Made by a program: the position numbers and the translations under genes
In this document: positions 24,228-32,765 of the stretch, one piece after another
How positions within the stretch are numbered: position 1 is the first letter of the stretch
How the letters are laid out: each line of letters starts with the position of its first letter
From: Streptomyces sp. NRRL S-350
GTDB taxonomy: Bacteria; Actinomycetota; Actinomycetes; Streptomycetales; Streptomycetaceae
Direction of reading: 5' to 3'
Length of the DNA: 64,000 nucleotides
Assembly: GCF_000719705.1 (NCBI RefSeq)
Contig: NZ_JOHO01000007.1
Coordinates: 62,001-126,000 of the forward strand
The notes under the pieces: generated by a model
What the model was told of the DNA's origin: nothing
Seen by the model: the letters and a program-made list of their open reading frames with translations, nothing else
Databases searched by the model: none

Positions 24228-25814
24228 GTGACCAACACCGAACCCACCGACACCGCACCGGCCGGCACCGCATCCACCGGCACCGCGTCGCCCCGCGCCC
24301 GCCGTGCCGCGCTGGTGGTCGCCGCCGCCGTCCTGGCCGGCCTGGCCCTGCCTGCCACCGCCGGCGCCGACACCGCCCGCGACCCGGGCGACGCCGACCC
24401 GGCCCCCGCCCGCTACACCCACCAGACCCTGAACTGGCAGCCGTGCGCCGCGCAGTCCGCCCTGGACTGCGCCACCATGACCGCCCCGCGCGACTGGCAC
24501 CACCCAGGTGTCGGCGCCGACCTCACCATCGCCGTCTCCCGGCACCGCGCGACCGATCCGGCCAACCGCAAGGGCACTCTGCTGATGGCGGCCGGCGGCC
24601 CCGGCGCCTCGGGCCTGCTGCGCCCCGCCGGACTGGCCACCACGGCCCCGGCCGTCGGCGCCGCGTACGACATCGTGGGCTTCGACCAGCGAGGCGTCGG
24701 CCAGAGCACCAAGGCCGTGTGCCAGACCCCGGAGGAGTTCGACGACTTCCTCGCCGGCGACTACCGCGACCAGTCACCCGCCGCCGTCGACCGGGTCATC
24801 GCCAACGCCAAGAAGCTGGCGGCCGACTGCCAGGAGAGGAGCGGTGATCTGATCCCCTACCTGAACACCGAGCAGACCGCCCACGACATCGACCTGTTCC
24901 GAGGCCTGCTCGGCGAGCGCAGGCTCAGCTACTTCGGCCCCTCCTACGCCTCGATGATCGGCGCCTACTACGGGACGCTCTTCCCGCACCGGGTCGAACG
25001 CATGGTGCTGGACAGCAACGTCGGTTTCGAGGGCACCTGGGAGAAGTTCGAGCTCGGCCAACCGATGAGCTTCCAGCGCCGCTTCGACGAGGACTTCGTG
25101 CCCTGGCTCGCGGCCCGCGACGCCACCTACCACTGGGGCTCGACGCCGGAGGAGGTGACGGCGCACTGGGAGCAGCGGCGCGCCGCCCTGCACGACCGGC
25201 CCATCGTGGAGGGCCCGTTGACGATCGGGCCGAACCAGCTGGACAACGTCGCGATCGGGGCGATCTACGAGGCCGCCAACTTCCCGGTCCTCGCCGGGAT
25301 CCTGGCCACCGTCGACAACTGGCAGACCGCCGACCCGGCGGCCAAGGCCACGGCGGTGAACGCCTTCAGCCACTACCTCAGCCCGGACTTCCTCGCCGAG
25401 TACTTCTCGGTGACCTGCAGCGACACCCCCTGGACCAAGGACCTGGACACCTGGGTCGAGCGCGGCGCGGAGAACACCGCCCGCTTCCCGCTGGCCGGCG
25501 CCCGGACGCTCGCCTTCAGCGCGGTCTGCGCGTCCTGGCCGGTCGCCCCGGCGCCCAGGGTGAAGGTCACCGGCGCCCACCTCGCGACCACGCTGATGCT
25601 CAACTCAGTCCACGACCCGGCCACTTACTACGAGGCGGCGCTCGGCGCCCACCGCGCGCTGCGCGGCTCGCGGCTGGTCACCGTCACCGGCAACGGCGAC
25701 CACGGTCAGTACCCGGGCCCCAACACCTGTGTGACGGACGCGGTCGAGCGCTACCTGTTGGACGACGAGGCTCCGGCGCACGACCTCACCTGTGCGTCTC
25801 CGCAGGCGGGCTGA
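24228..25814 (+). CDS. secreted alpha/beta hydrolase, tripeptidyl aminopeptidase-like
   Basis: Protein of 528 residues from a GTG. A signal peptide (about 23-48, RRAALVVAAAVLAGLALP...AGA) precedes the hydrolase fold: LMAAGGPGASG (oxyanion region), YDIVGFDQRGVGQS, then nucleophile elbow YFGPSYASMIGAYYGTLFP with S239. The C-terminal part has TTLMLNSVHDPATYYEAA and NGDHGQYPGP with the likely catalytic His, as in TAP-like C-terminal domains. These enzymes release short N-terminal peptides from extracellular proteins. The elbow reads G-P-S-Y-A where G-x-S-Y-G is usual, a small deviation. Single-gene unit. Confidence 0.88.
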   Translation: MTNTEPTDTAPAGTASTGTASPRARRAALVVAAAVLAGLALPATAGADTARDPGDADPAPARYTHQTLNWQPCAAQSALDCATMTAPRDWHHPGVGADLTIAVSRHRATDPANRKGTLLMAAGGPGASGLLRPAGLATTAPAVGAAYDIVGFDQRGVGQSTKAVCQTPEEFDDFLAGDYRDQSPAAVDRVIANAKKLAADCQERSGDLIPYLNTEQTAHDIDLFRGLLGERRLSYFGPSYASMIGAYYGTLFPHRVERMVLDSNVGFEGTWEKFELGQPMSFQRRFDEDFVPWLAARDATYHWGSTPEEVTAHWEQRRAALHDRPIVEGPLTIGPNQLDNVAIGAIYEAANFPVLAGILATVDNWQTADPAAKATAVNAFSHYLSPDFLAEYFSVTCSDTPWTKDLDTWVERGAENTARFPLAGARTLAFSAVCASWPVAPAPRVKVTGAHLATTLMLNSVHDPATYYEAALGAHRALRGSRLVTVTGNGDHGQYPGPNTCVTDAVERYLLDDEAPAHDLTCASPQAG

Positions 25815-25831
25815 CCGCGCCGGCGGTCAGC
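25810..25831. terminator. bidirectional hairpin shared by two convergent genes
   Basis: GCTGACCGC and GCGGTCAGC pair perfectly around GCCG. The stem contains the stop codon of the hydrolase gene in one arm and that of the convergent membrane-protein gene in the other, so it lies within both 3' ends. Confidence 0.55.
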
Positions 25832-26147
25832 CCCGGGGCCTGGCCCGCAGCCGGCCCCGGAGCCAGGCGAGCCCGACGGCGAGGCCGGCGAAACCGCCGA
25901 CGGCAATCCTGATCCCGGCCTTGGCGACGATCCAGCCGATCCCCGGGACGGCCCACCCGAGCCAGTGGAACACGGCCAGCACCACCGCCGAACCGCACAG
26001 CGCGGCCAGCACGGTGACCGCGACGGCGGCGGCCCGCGAAAGCTCCTGCGGGCCGTCGCCGTCGATCCCCGAAGCGGTGGCGCCGGACGTCGCGGGCCCG
26101 GAAGTCGCGGGCCCGGTCACCGTCTCGTCCACCGGGTCGCCCACCAT
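25827..26147 (-). CDS. small two-pass membrane protein of unknown function
   Basis: About 106 residues from the ATG at 26147, or eight more from 26171. A Gly/Thr/Ser-rich head leads to two hydrophobic segments, AVAVTVLAALCGSAVVLAVF and GIGWIVAKAGIRIAVGGFAG, ending in an Arg-rich tail (WLRGRLRARPRG). GAGGGGGG lies upstream of the second ATG, which I prefer. Composition resembles small actinobacterial membrane proteins; no domain is recognised. Confidence 0.6.
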   Translation of the reverse strand: MVGDPVDETVTGPATSGPATSGATASGIDGDGPQELSRAAAVAVTVLAALCGSAVVLAVFHWLGWAVPGIGWIVAKAGIRIAVGGFAGLAVGLAWLRGRLRARPRG

Positions 26148-26188
26148 GTCGTTCGTACCCCCCTCACCCATGGGGTGATGATACGACC

Positions 26189-26611
26189 TCAACGGCAGCC
26201 GTGGTGGGTGTCCCCCAGGTGCTCGCCGGTCTCGTCGTCGGGGAAGCTGACGGCCATGGTGACGCGGTACTCGTGGACGTCCTCGCGGTGCCCCGGCACC
26301 CGGGCCCAGGCCAGTGAGTGCACCTCGGCGCCGGGGGCTTGGTGGCACCAGGCGGCCGCCTCCTCCAGGGCCCGGGCGGCCGAACGCCCGGTGCACACCA
26401 CGGCGGTGTACGCGGCGATCGCGACGTCCCCGCCGGAGCGGCAGTTCCGCGACACCGCCCGGACGGCGGCGGCGGCCTGGGTCAGGTCACGGGCCAGGTC
26501 GTCCACGACCCTGGGGGGCGCCGGCAGGACGACCGCCCCCTCGGTGACGGTCTCCGGCAGGTTCGGGCTCACGGTCTGGACCTCCATCCGCATCATCACG
26601 CGGCACAGCAT
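26189..26611 (-). CDS. hypothetical protein
   Basis: 140 residues from 26611; several in-frame Met codons (down to 26587) make the start uncertain. Third-position bias is clearly coding. The body is helical (VVDDLARDLTQAAAAVRAV), contains two cysteines in the middle (RNCRSG, AVVCTGRS), then WCHQAPGAEVHSLAWARV and an acidic C-terminal end with EYRVTMAVSFPDDETGEHLG. No known family recognised. It lies 41 bp upstream of the membrane-protein gene on the same strand, so the two could form an operon. Confidence 0.55.
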   Translation of the reverse strand: MLCRVMMRMEVQTVSPNLPETVTEGAVVLPAPPRVVDDLARDLTQAAAAVRAVSRNCRSGGDVAIAAYTAVVCTGRSAARALEEAAAWCHQAPGAEVHSLAWARVPGHREDVHEYRVTMAVSFPDDETGEHLGDTHHGCR

Positions 26612-27154
26612 GCCGGGCGGCGATTCCTGGCATGCCCACTTTCATCAGAACATCACCCGTCCAGGGCCGAGTTGGGGACACACCCTGCGTCCGCAAGCCC
26701 GCCCTGCTAGGGGTGCCCGGCCGCCACTCCGGACGTTCCGGCAGGTCAGACGGCCCGGCCACGGGCGCCGCCGGGGAGCGGGAAGCGCCGCGCACGTACC
26801 ACCGCCGTGCCCCGAACCGCCCTACCGAGCCGTGGAGCACTCACCCCACCGCCGTCGGGCCGGTGGTCAACTCCCGGAACCGGCAGGCCAGGTACCGCCG
26901 GGCCGGTGCCCGGCCCGCGCAGGCCGTCGGCCCCGGCCCCGACCGGCACCGTGGGGGGCCGGGGCGCACCCTTGCCGACGTGCGGAGCCGACTCCGCGCG
27001 GGCGTCGGGCCTTCTGGTGGTCACCCTGTCCCTGTCAGATCGTCGTGATACTAATCGTCCCGGCGGCGGGTGCCGTCATCAGGCGGACTGGCACGATGAC
27101 GACAAGTCGACCGTTCCGGGGCGGTCCGGGCGGCGACGGCGGGAGGGGACACGG
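26612..27154. other. gene-free region before the lytic transglycosylase gene
   Basis: About 540 bp. Frames are open on both strands but none has a matching ribosome-binding site, coherent composition or consistent codon bias. Only the final GGGAGGGG, seven bases before the ATG at 27155, is a clear signal. Confidence 0.5.
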
Positions 27155-28591
27155 ATGACGGCGAGGTTCGGCAGCAGCCAGGGCGAGCGAAAGCAGGGCG
27201 GGCGAAAGCTCCGGGTCGGCAAGCGGGTCACGGGCACGGCGGCGGCCTTCGCCGCGCTGGCCGCGCTGACGGGCTCCCAGGTGACGGACCTCGGACTCGC
27301 TCCGGTCGCCGCCGCCGACTCCGGGCCGGGCAACGGTGGCGCCTCCCAGGGCGCCGACCGCCAGACCGCCGGCTCCCCGCTCGGCAGCCCCTCGCCCGGC
27401 AGCCCCGGCACCTTCGGCACCGGTGTCCCCGCCGACGGCGGCGGCACCGTCCAGTTCCCGCAGCCGCCCGGCGCCCTGCCCGGTGTGCCCGACGCAGGCC
27501 CGTTCGCGGCCACCGGGCCCGCCCTGCCCGCCACGGTGCTCGCCGCCTACCGCCAGGCCGAGACCTCCCTGGCCCAGCGCTCCCCCGGCTGCCACCTGCC
27601 CTGGCAGCTGCTGGCCGCGATCGGCCAGGTCGAGTCCGGCCAGGCCAACGGCGGCCAGGTGGACGCCTCGGGCACGCTGCTGCGCCCGATCCTCGGCCCG
27701 GCGCTGGACGGCAACGGCTTCGCCGCGATACCCGACACCGACGGCGGCCGTTACGACGGCGACGCCCGTTGGGACCGCGCCGTCGGCCCGATGCAGTTCA
27801 TCCCGTCCACCTGGGAGTCCTGGGGCGTGGACGCCAACGGGGACGGCAAGGCCGACCCGAGCAACGTCTTCGACGCCGCCGAGACCGCCGGGCGCTACCT
27901 GTGCGCGGGCGGCCGCGACCTCGCCGATCCGGCGCAGCTCGACCGGGCGGTGCTCAGCTACAACAACTCCGGCGAGTACCTGCGGACCGTCCGCAACTGG
28001 ATGGCCCACTACGGCAGCGGCACGGTGACCACCGTCCCGAACAGCCCGGGCTCCTCCGTCCCGCCGCTCTCGCCCTACCTCCCGGTCGCCGGAAACACGA
28101 CGGGCAACGGCTCGACGGGCAGCGGCACGACGCCGAACCCGACCCCGACCCAGGACCCGTCCGCACCGGTCACCCCCACCCCGGACCCGTCGCCGACCGC
28201 GCAGCCGACGACCGCTCCGAGCCCCACCGCGACGCCCACGCCGAGCGGTTCGCCGTCGCCGACCGCGCAGCCGACCACCACCCCGACCGGCACGCCGTCC
28301 GGCACCCCGACGGCGACCCCGACCACGACGCCCACCGGCACGCCGACGGCTACCCCGACGGCCTGCCCGGATCCGACGGCCACCGCCACGCCCACGACCG
28401 CTCCCACCGGCACGCCCACCCCGACGGGCAGCCCCTCCCCCACGGCCACGCCCACCGGCACCCCGACGGCGACACCCACCGGCAGCCCCAACTGCCCGAC
28501 CCCCGCGCCGACCGCGACGGGCACCCCGAGCGCGGCGCCGAGCGGCACGCCCAGCCCCTCGTTCTCGCCCTCGGCCACTCCGAAGGGCTGA
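27155..28591 (+). CDS. secreted lytic murein transglycosylase with Pro/Thr-rich tail
   Basis: Protein of 478 residues. The basic head and hydrophobic segment (GTAAAFAALAALTGSQV) form a signal or anchor. The catalytic domain (about 125-285) has LPWQLLAAIGQVESGQANGG with the presumed catalytic glutamate in QVESG, AVGPMQFIPSTWESWG, and DRAVLSYNNSGEYLRTV, typical of SLT-type enzymes cutting peptidoglycan between MurNAc and GlcNAc. DANGDGKADPSNVFDA resembles a calcium loop. From about 325 the protein is a repetitive PTATPTGTP tail that may span or bind the wall. Confidence 0.88.
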   Translation: MTARFGSSQGERKQGGRKLRVGKRVTGTAAAFAALAALTGSQVTDLGLAPVAAADSGPGNGGASQGADRQTAGSPLGSPSPGSPGTFGTGVPADGGGTVQFPQPPGALPGVPDAGPFAATGPALPATVLAAYRQAETSLAQRSPGCHLPWQLLAAIGQVESGQANGGQVDASGTLLRPILGPALDGNGFAAIPDTDGGRYDGDARWDRAVGPMQFIPSTWESWGVDANGDGKADPSNVFDAAETAGRYLCAGGRDLADPAQLDRAVLSYNNSGEYLRTVRNWMAHYGSGTVTTVPNSPGSSVPPLSPYLPVAGNTTGNGSTGSGTTPNPTPTQDPSAPVTPTPDPSPTAQPTTAPSPTATPTPSGSPSPTAQPTTTPTGTPSGTPTATPTTTPTGTPTATPTACPDPTATATPTTAPTGTPTPTGSPSPTATPTGTPTATPTGSPNCPTPAPTATGTPSAAPSGTPSPSFSPSATPKG

Positions 28592-28899
28592 CCCAGGGCC
28601 TGGTACGGGCCCCTGATCCGGGGCACCGAACCCGGGCACTCGCCCGGCAGCCCTGCGCCCGAGGCGGCGCGGTTCCGTCCCAGGAGCCGCGCCCCTCGCG
28701 CGGCCACTGCCCGTCCCGGGGCGTCCCGCGTCCTCCGGTCCGCCTCTCCGGAAGCAACGGAGTCGGTGCCGACGCCGCGCGGCTCAAGGCTTCACCTCGT
28801 CGGCGGAACGGACCACGCCGACACGGCGGTTGAGGACGGGGAAGGACGGCCGAGCGCCGTCCTGTTCCCGCACCACCGGACTCCGTCGAAGGCCGCGCC

Positions 28900-29130
28900 A
28901 TGCCGCAGCTCCGCCTCGGTGTCTCGCTCCACCCCGCGCCGCCCGCCGGGTGACGGCCTCGCGCCGCTCCGCGCCGCCCGCCGGGCCGGGGAGCTGGGAC
29001 GGCTCGCCGCCGCCGGGCTGCGCGCCTGCACGCTCTGGCTGCCGATCGCGGGCGAGCACCTGAGAAGGCCATGGAGTGGATCGCCGCCGAGGTCGTGCCG
29101 CTGCCGGACCGGGGTGCGGACGAGGGGCCG
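28900..29130 (+). pseudogene. remnant of an LLM-class flavin/F420-dependent oxidoreductase
   Basis: Three coding-like pieces keep the order of an LLM-family enzyme but are separated by a stop and frame changes. MPQLRLGVSLHPAPPAG begins at 28900 and ends in TGA at 28951. In the next frame comes LAPLRAARRAGELGRLAAAG. Back in the first frame, EKAMEWIAAEVVPL at about 29062-29105 resembles the family's C-terminal helix. Over 200 residues of the barrel between are missing. I infer an internal deletion plus frameshift. The match is from remembered family patterns, so moderate confidence only. Confidence 0.42.
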
Positions 29131-29152
29131 CGCGGGGGCCTGTGTGCCCCGG

Positions 29153-29192
29153 CCGGGCTCAGCCGGGCTCAACCGGGCTCAGCCGGGCTCAG
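29153..29192. repeat. 10-bp tandem repeat CCGGGCTCAG, four copies
   Basis: Four units, one with an A at the last base, run into the stop codon of terD (29189-29191). The last unit therefore includes the terD 3' end. Confidence 0.88.
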
Positions 29193-29776
29193 AGGTGCTT
29201 GACCAGCTCCGGCATCAGGTCCTGGAAGGTGCGTCCGCTGGCCGGCTGACCGATCGCGGTCATCTGCCAACCGGTCTCCGTGCGCTGCACCTTGGCCATG
29301 ATCTGCGCCGTGTACGGGCCGCCGCCGGTGAGGGTGTAGCGGGCCAGCTCGGCGCCGGTGGTCTCGTCCACGAGCCGGCAGAAGGCCGCCTCGACCTCCT
29401 GGAAGCTCTGCCCGGTGAAGGAGTTGACGGTGAAGAGGATCTGGTCGACCTCGGCCGCCACGGTGGCCAGGTTGACCGTGATCGACTCGTCGTCGGTCGC
29501 GTCGCCGGAGCCGCCGACCAGGTTGTCCCCGCTGTGCCGGACGGAGCCGTCGTTGCTGGTGAGGTGCTGGAAGAAGACCACGTCCACCGGCCGCCCCTGG
29601 GCGAACAGCACGGCGGAGGCGTCCAGGTCGATCTCCCGCCCGGCGCCGAGCAGCTTGGCCAGGAAGCCCTTGCGCTCCGCCGCCTTCCAGCCGAGGCCCA
29701 TCCGGACCAGGCTCAGCTGACCGCCGCCCGGCTTCTCCAGGCTGATCTTCTGTCCCTTGGCCAGCGAAACACTCAT
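29189..29776 (-). CDS. terD: TerD family tellurite-resistance/stress protein
   Basis: Protein of 195 residues, the usual size of a single TerD domain. MSVSLAKGQKISLEKPGG is the typical start; DLDASAVLFAQG, FQHLTSNDGSVRHSGDNLVG (acidic Ca2+-binding loop residues) and DQILFTVNSFTGQSF follow in order. TerD proteins are calcium-binding and linked to tellurite, oxidative and phage stress and to differentiation in Streptomyces. It appears alone rather than in a ter operon. A TCTACA-N4-TGTAGA dyad about 40 bp upstream probably overlaps its promoter. Confidence 0.95.
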   Translation of the reverse strand: MSVSLAKGQKISLEKPGGGQLSLVRMGLGWKAAERKGFLAKLLGAGREIDLDASAVLFAQGRPVDVVFFQHLTSNDGSVRHSGDNLVGGSGDATDDESITVNLATVAAEVDQILFTVNSFTGQSFQEVEAAFCRLVDETTGAELARYTLTGGGPYTAQIMAKVQRTETGWQMTAIGQPASGRTFQDLMPELVKHL

Positions 29777-30090
29777 CGCGCCCTCCTCGTTCTGCCACCG
29801 CCGCGTGCCGCGAATCTACAGCACTGTAGAAAATTTATGATCATCCGCCGGCGTCCCGGGAGCACCCTTACCCAGCGCGTCTCCGCCTCACCCCGGCCAC
29901 GGACCGCATGCCGAGGGGGCCGGCGGTCAGACACCCTGCGGAGCGGTGGGTCGAGGCCGAACGACCGGGGTGGCCCACGGCCCAGGCCGGCCGCGCCGAC
30001 CGGGCGGGCGGATTCGCAGGCCACCCGCACCCTTTCCCGGCACGACTGCCAACTGACCGCCCACCGGCGGCCGCAGCGCCGCCCGGAGGG
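29777..30090. other. intergenic region upstream of terD
   Basis: About 310 bp. The 60 bp nearest terD are AT-rich (AAAATTTATGATCATC at 29831-29846) and hold the dyad listed separately, so the terD promoter lies here. The remainder shows no coding bias and no repeat. Confidence 0.5.
29815..29830. promoter_or_regulatory. palindrome TCTACA-N4-TGTAGA upstream of terD
   Basis: TCTACAGCACTGTAGA is a perfect dyad 39 bp before the terD start. Read on the terD strand it differs from the copy at 6139-6154 at only two internal positions. TACAGT inside it could serve as the -10 element, so a bound protein would block initiation. Confidence 0.55.
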
Positions 30091-30873
30091 TCAGGCGTCG
30101 CCGTCCAGCAGGTGCTGCCGCACCTCCTGGAAGGTCCACGCCCCGCCGGCCTGCCGGGAGAACACCCAGACCAGGTCGAACCGGTCCGGCCAGGCGGCGG
30201 GCGCACCGGCGGCGGTGGCGCCGAGCGCCTCGACGATGCGCGGGATCCGCGAGTGCTCCCAGCAGATCAACACCGGCTGCGCCCCGGCGAGCGCGGCACC
30301 GGCCAGCGCGGACTCCTGCGACTCGGCGTACTGCGTGTCGACCGCCAGCCCGAGCCTCGAGGCCAGCGGCGTGACGGTCTGGCGCATCCGGTGCGCACCT
30401 GCCAGCGGGCCCTGGTCGGCGGCGGCGAAGATCCTGGCGGGGGTGCGCAGGCCGGGCGCGGGCGGCGTGAACAGCGCGGGCAGCGCCTTGGCGCGGGCCC
30501 AGCCGCGCTCGGTCAGGGACTTGCCGTCCCGCTTGCCGTTCTCGTCCAGGCCCGGGTGGTCACCGTCGGGCTTCTCGCCGTGCCGGATGACCATCACGAA
30601 GGCCTCGCCACCCGGATCGCTCGTGGGGGCCGATGCCGCGCCCTTCGCGGCCTTCGCGGGCTTGCCGGAGCTGCCGGACGCGCCTGAGGAGCATCCCGCC
30701 ACCACCAGCGGCGCGACGCCCGCCAGTCCGGTCAGCAGAGCGCGGCGGGGGAGGCCCCGGCCTGCTACGGCGCGTCCTGCCACCCGGGAGCCCGTCACGC
30801 GGGGGTCCGTCACGCGGGGGTCCGTCACGCGGGGGTCCGTCACGCGGGGGCCCCCGACGCGGCGGCCAGTCAC
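30091..30873 (-). CDS. lipoprotein histidine phosphatase family protein
   Basis: Protein of 260 residues from the GTG at 30873. An unusual head of VTDPR repeats precedes RGLPRRALLTGLAGVAPLVVAGCSSG, a signal sequence with lipobox Cys at about residue 61 and possible twin-arginine. The catalytic domain has MVIRHGEKPD (RHG with the nucleophilic His) and ICWEHSRIPRIVEAL, a second His in the histidine-phosphatase pattern. The GTG overlaps the upstream methyltransferase stop (GTGA), so both are on one mRNA. Each VTDPR unit begins with GTG and could act as an alternative start. Substrate unknown. Confidence 0.82.
   Translation of the reverse strand: MTGRRVGGPRVTDPRVTDPRVTDPRVTGSRVAGRAVAGRGLPRRALLTGLAGVAPLVVAGCSSGASGSSGKPAKAAKGAASAPTSDPGGEAFVMVIRHGEKPDGDHPGLDENGKRDGKSLTERGWARAKALPALFTPPAPGLRTPARIFAAADQGPLAGAHRMRQTVTPLASRLGLAVDTQYAESQESALAGAALAGAQPVLICWEHSRIPRIVEALGATAAGAPAAWPDRFDLVWVFSRQAGGAWTFQEVRQHLLDGDA
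30794..30853. repeat. 15-bp tandem repeat, four copies, in a coding 5' end
   Basis: GTCACGCGGGGGTCC occurs at 30794, 30809, 30824 and (with CCC end) 30839. On the coding strand each unit reads GTG ACG GAC CCC CGC or close to it, so it is in frame and carries a potential GTG start. Confidence 0.9.
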
Positions 30874-31520
30874 GCGGCGGCCCGTTCGAGCCGCACCAGC
30901 GCGTCCACCGCGACGCCGGCTTCGCCCCCGCCGGCAGCGCCCCGGTGCCCGGACTCGCCGCCGCCCACCGGACGGAGCACCCGCTCGGCGCGGACGGTGC
31001 GCAGGCCGAGGTCGGCGAGGTCCGCCAGGACCTCCTCGGGGGTGAAGAGCACCGCCGGGTCCTGCGGGCCGCCGATGCCTTCGGTGAGGTTGCTGAGGTC
31101 GTGCCCGACGACCAGCAGGGTGCCGCCGGGGGCGAGCGCCTCGGCGGCGCGGCGCAGGGCGGTCCGGCGGTCGGCGGCGGGGAGCTGCAGGTAGGCGACC
31201 AGGACGAGGTCGTACCCGGCGGCCGGGGCCTCGAAGGTGCGGGCGTCGCCGTGGCGCCAGGTGAGGCGGTCCGCGAGTTCGGCCGGCAGGTCGGCGGCGA
31301 GGCGTTCGGCGCGCTCCAGTGCGACGGCGGAGAAGTCCAGTCCGGTGACCTCCCAGCCCTGGGCCGCCAGCCAGATGGCGTTGCGGCCCTCACCGGCGGC
31401 CAGGTCGAGGGCGTGGCCGGGGGCGTGGCCGGTCAGTTCGCGCACCACCCAGCGGTTGGGCGCGGTGCCCCACACCAGTTCGCTCGCGGCGTAGCGGTCG
31501 TCCCAGTCCTGGCTGTCCAT
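30870..31520 (-). CDS. class I SAM-dependent methyltransferase (TehB-like)
   Basis: Protein of 216 residues starting MDSQDWDDRYAASELVWG. Motif I is ALDLAAGEGRNAIWLAAQG, followed by VTGLDFSAVALERAERLA, DLVLVAYLQLPA and GTLLVVGHDLSNL. This arrangement matches small TehB/thiopurine-type methyltransferases. Homologues methylate toxic metalloid oxyanions or small thiols; location 1 kb from terD makes a tellurite-type role possible but unproven. GGGAGGAGG lies upstream of the ATG. Its stop overlaps the GTG of the phosphatase gene by four bases. Confidence 0.87.
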   Translation of the reverse strand: MDSQDWDDRYAASELVWGTAPNRWVVRELTGHAPGHALDLAAGEGRNAIWLAAQGWEVTGLDFSAVALERAERLAADLPAELADRLTWRHGDARTFEAPAAGYDLVLVAYLQLPAADRRTALRRAAEALAPGGTLLVVGHDLSNLTEGIGGPQDPAVLFTPEEVLADLADLGLRTVRAERVLRPVGGGESGHRGAAGGGEAGVAVDALVRLERAAA

Positions 31521-31828
31521 CGCGCCTCCTCCCATGGGCGGGCCACTTCCGTTCGGCGGGCCCGCTCGTCCCGGCCAACCTACCGGGCCGCCGCGGCCGG
31601 ATGGCGGAACGGTCCGGTGGACGGACCGCGAGGACGGCGGAGATCGGTCCGGTCCGACCCGTTCCAGTCGTGACCCGACCGGGCCGGCCGCCCGGCGCGT
31701 CCGCGCACCGCCCGTCAGCACGCGTCACCCGCCCGCGTGCCCCCACCGCGCCCGGGCCGGCTCCCCTCGGCCCGCCCGGGCCGGCGCTCGGCTGGGGTTC
31801 CCAGCCGAGCGCCTTGCAGCCGGCCGGC
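31521..31828. other. intergenic region between methyltransferase and DUF4239 genes
   Basis: About 310 bp, GC-rich, with frames lacking coding bias. It must hold the promoter of the methyltransferase-phosphatase pair. CCAGCCGAGCGCC occurs in inverted relation near 31780-31815 (GGCGCTCGGCTGGG and CCCAGCCGAGCGCC), a probable terminator hairpin for the DUF4239 gene ending at 31829. Confidence 0.6.
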
Positions 31829-32602
31829 TCAGCCCTTGAGGTCGAGCGAGGGGAAGAGGTCCTGGAACGGTTGCGTGGTCACCGAGACGCTGCGGGAGAA
31901 CGGGTCGTCGAAGTCCCAGATCATGAACAGCAGGAAGGCGATCAGCGCGCTGAAGCAGAGCGCCAGGACCAACTCCCGCGGCGTGCGCCGGATCTGGAGC
32001 GCGAACAGCATGCCGACGGTCACCACCGCGCCGCCGATCAGTCCGAACCAGACGATCCCGGGCATCGTCGGGCCGACGTTCTGTCCGCGCGAGTCACGGG
32101 CGTCGGAGGCCTGGCCGATCCGGTCCAGGATCGGCTGGTAGGCCTGCGCCTCCAGGTCGGAGGCGGGGGGCCGGGTGGCGACGTCCGTCTGCAGCTTCTG
32201 CAGGAGCTGGTCGCCCTTCGGGCTGATCTCGCCGTTGTCGCGCATGTAGTCCCACTCGACGTTCACCACGTAGCTGACGTAGGCGTCCACGTCGGCCCGG
32301 ACCTGGTCGCGGAACTCGACCGGGTAGACCACCGCGCGGTCGCTCACCTCGCGCAGCGACTGCGCCTCGCGGAACAGGTCGTCCTGGGCGGCGCCGCGCG
32401 CCTCCCAGACACCCGCGATGGCGAGGCCGAGGACGATCGCGTACACGACGCCGATCATCATCGTGATGTACTCGATGACGTCCGGGGTCTCGTCCGCGTT
32501 CTCCTCCACCCTGCTCACCCGGCGGTGCCTCAGCAGCACCACCGCCACCACGACGGCACAGGCCGACGCCATGGCGATGGTCAACGCCACCCATTCGGAC
32601 AT
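31829..32602 (-). CDS. DUF4239 (bestrophin-like) membrane protein
   Basis: Protein of 257 residues with hydrophobic segments at about 8-24, 48-66, 180-200 and 212-230. The middle, QDDLFREAQSLREVSDRAVVYP, is a helical soluble region typical of DUF4239, and EYITMMIGVVYAIVLGLAIA is the family-conserved second helix. DUF4239 proteins are distantly bestrophin-like; transport function has not been shown. The ATG at 32602 follows GAAGGGA. Stand-alone gene. Confidence 0.85.
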   Translation of the reverse strand: MSEWVALTIAMASACAVVVAVVLLRHRRVSRVEENADETPDVIEYITMMIGVVYAIVLGLAIAGVWEARGAAQDDLFREAQSLREVSDRAVVYPVEFRDQVRADVDAYVSYVVNVEWDYMRDNGEISPKGDQLLQKLQTDVATRPPASDLEAQAYQPILDRIGQASDARDSRGQNVGPTMPGIVWFGLIGGAVVTVGMLFALQIRRTPRELVLALCFSALIAFLLFMIWDFDDPFSRSVSVTTQPFQDLFPSLDLKG

Positions 32603-32765
32603 GGGAACTCCCTTCTCTGGCTTGGCTTGTGACGGAACGAAAGATTCGGTGGCCGCCCCGGCGTCCGCCGGTCGGCCGATCGCGGGGCGATCTCAGCGGC
32701 GATCCCGGGAGGGCGGTCCCACGGTCGACCCCGGGACGAGCCGGCGGGCACCGGGGCCCTGCCGC

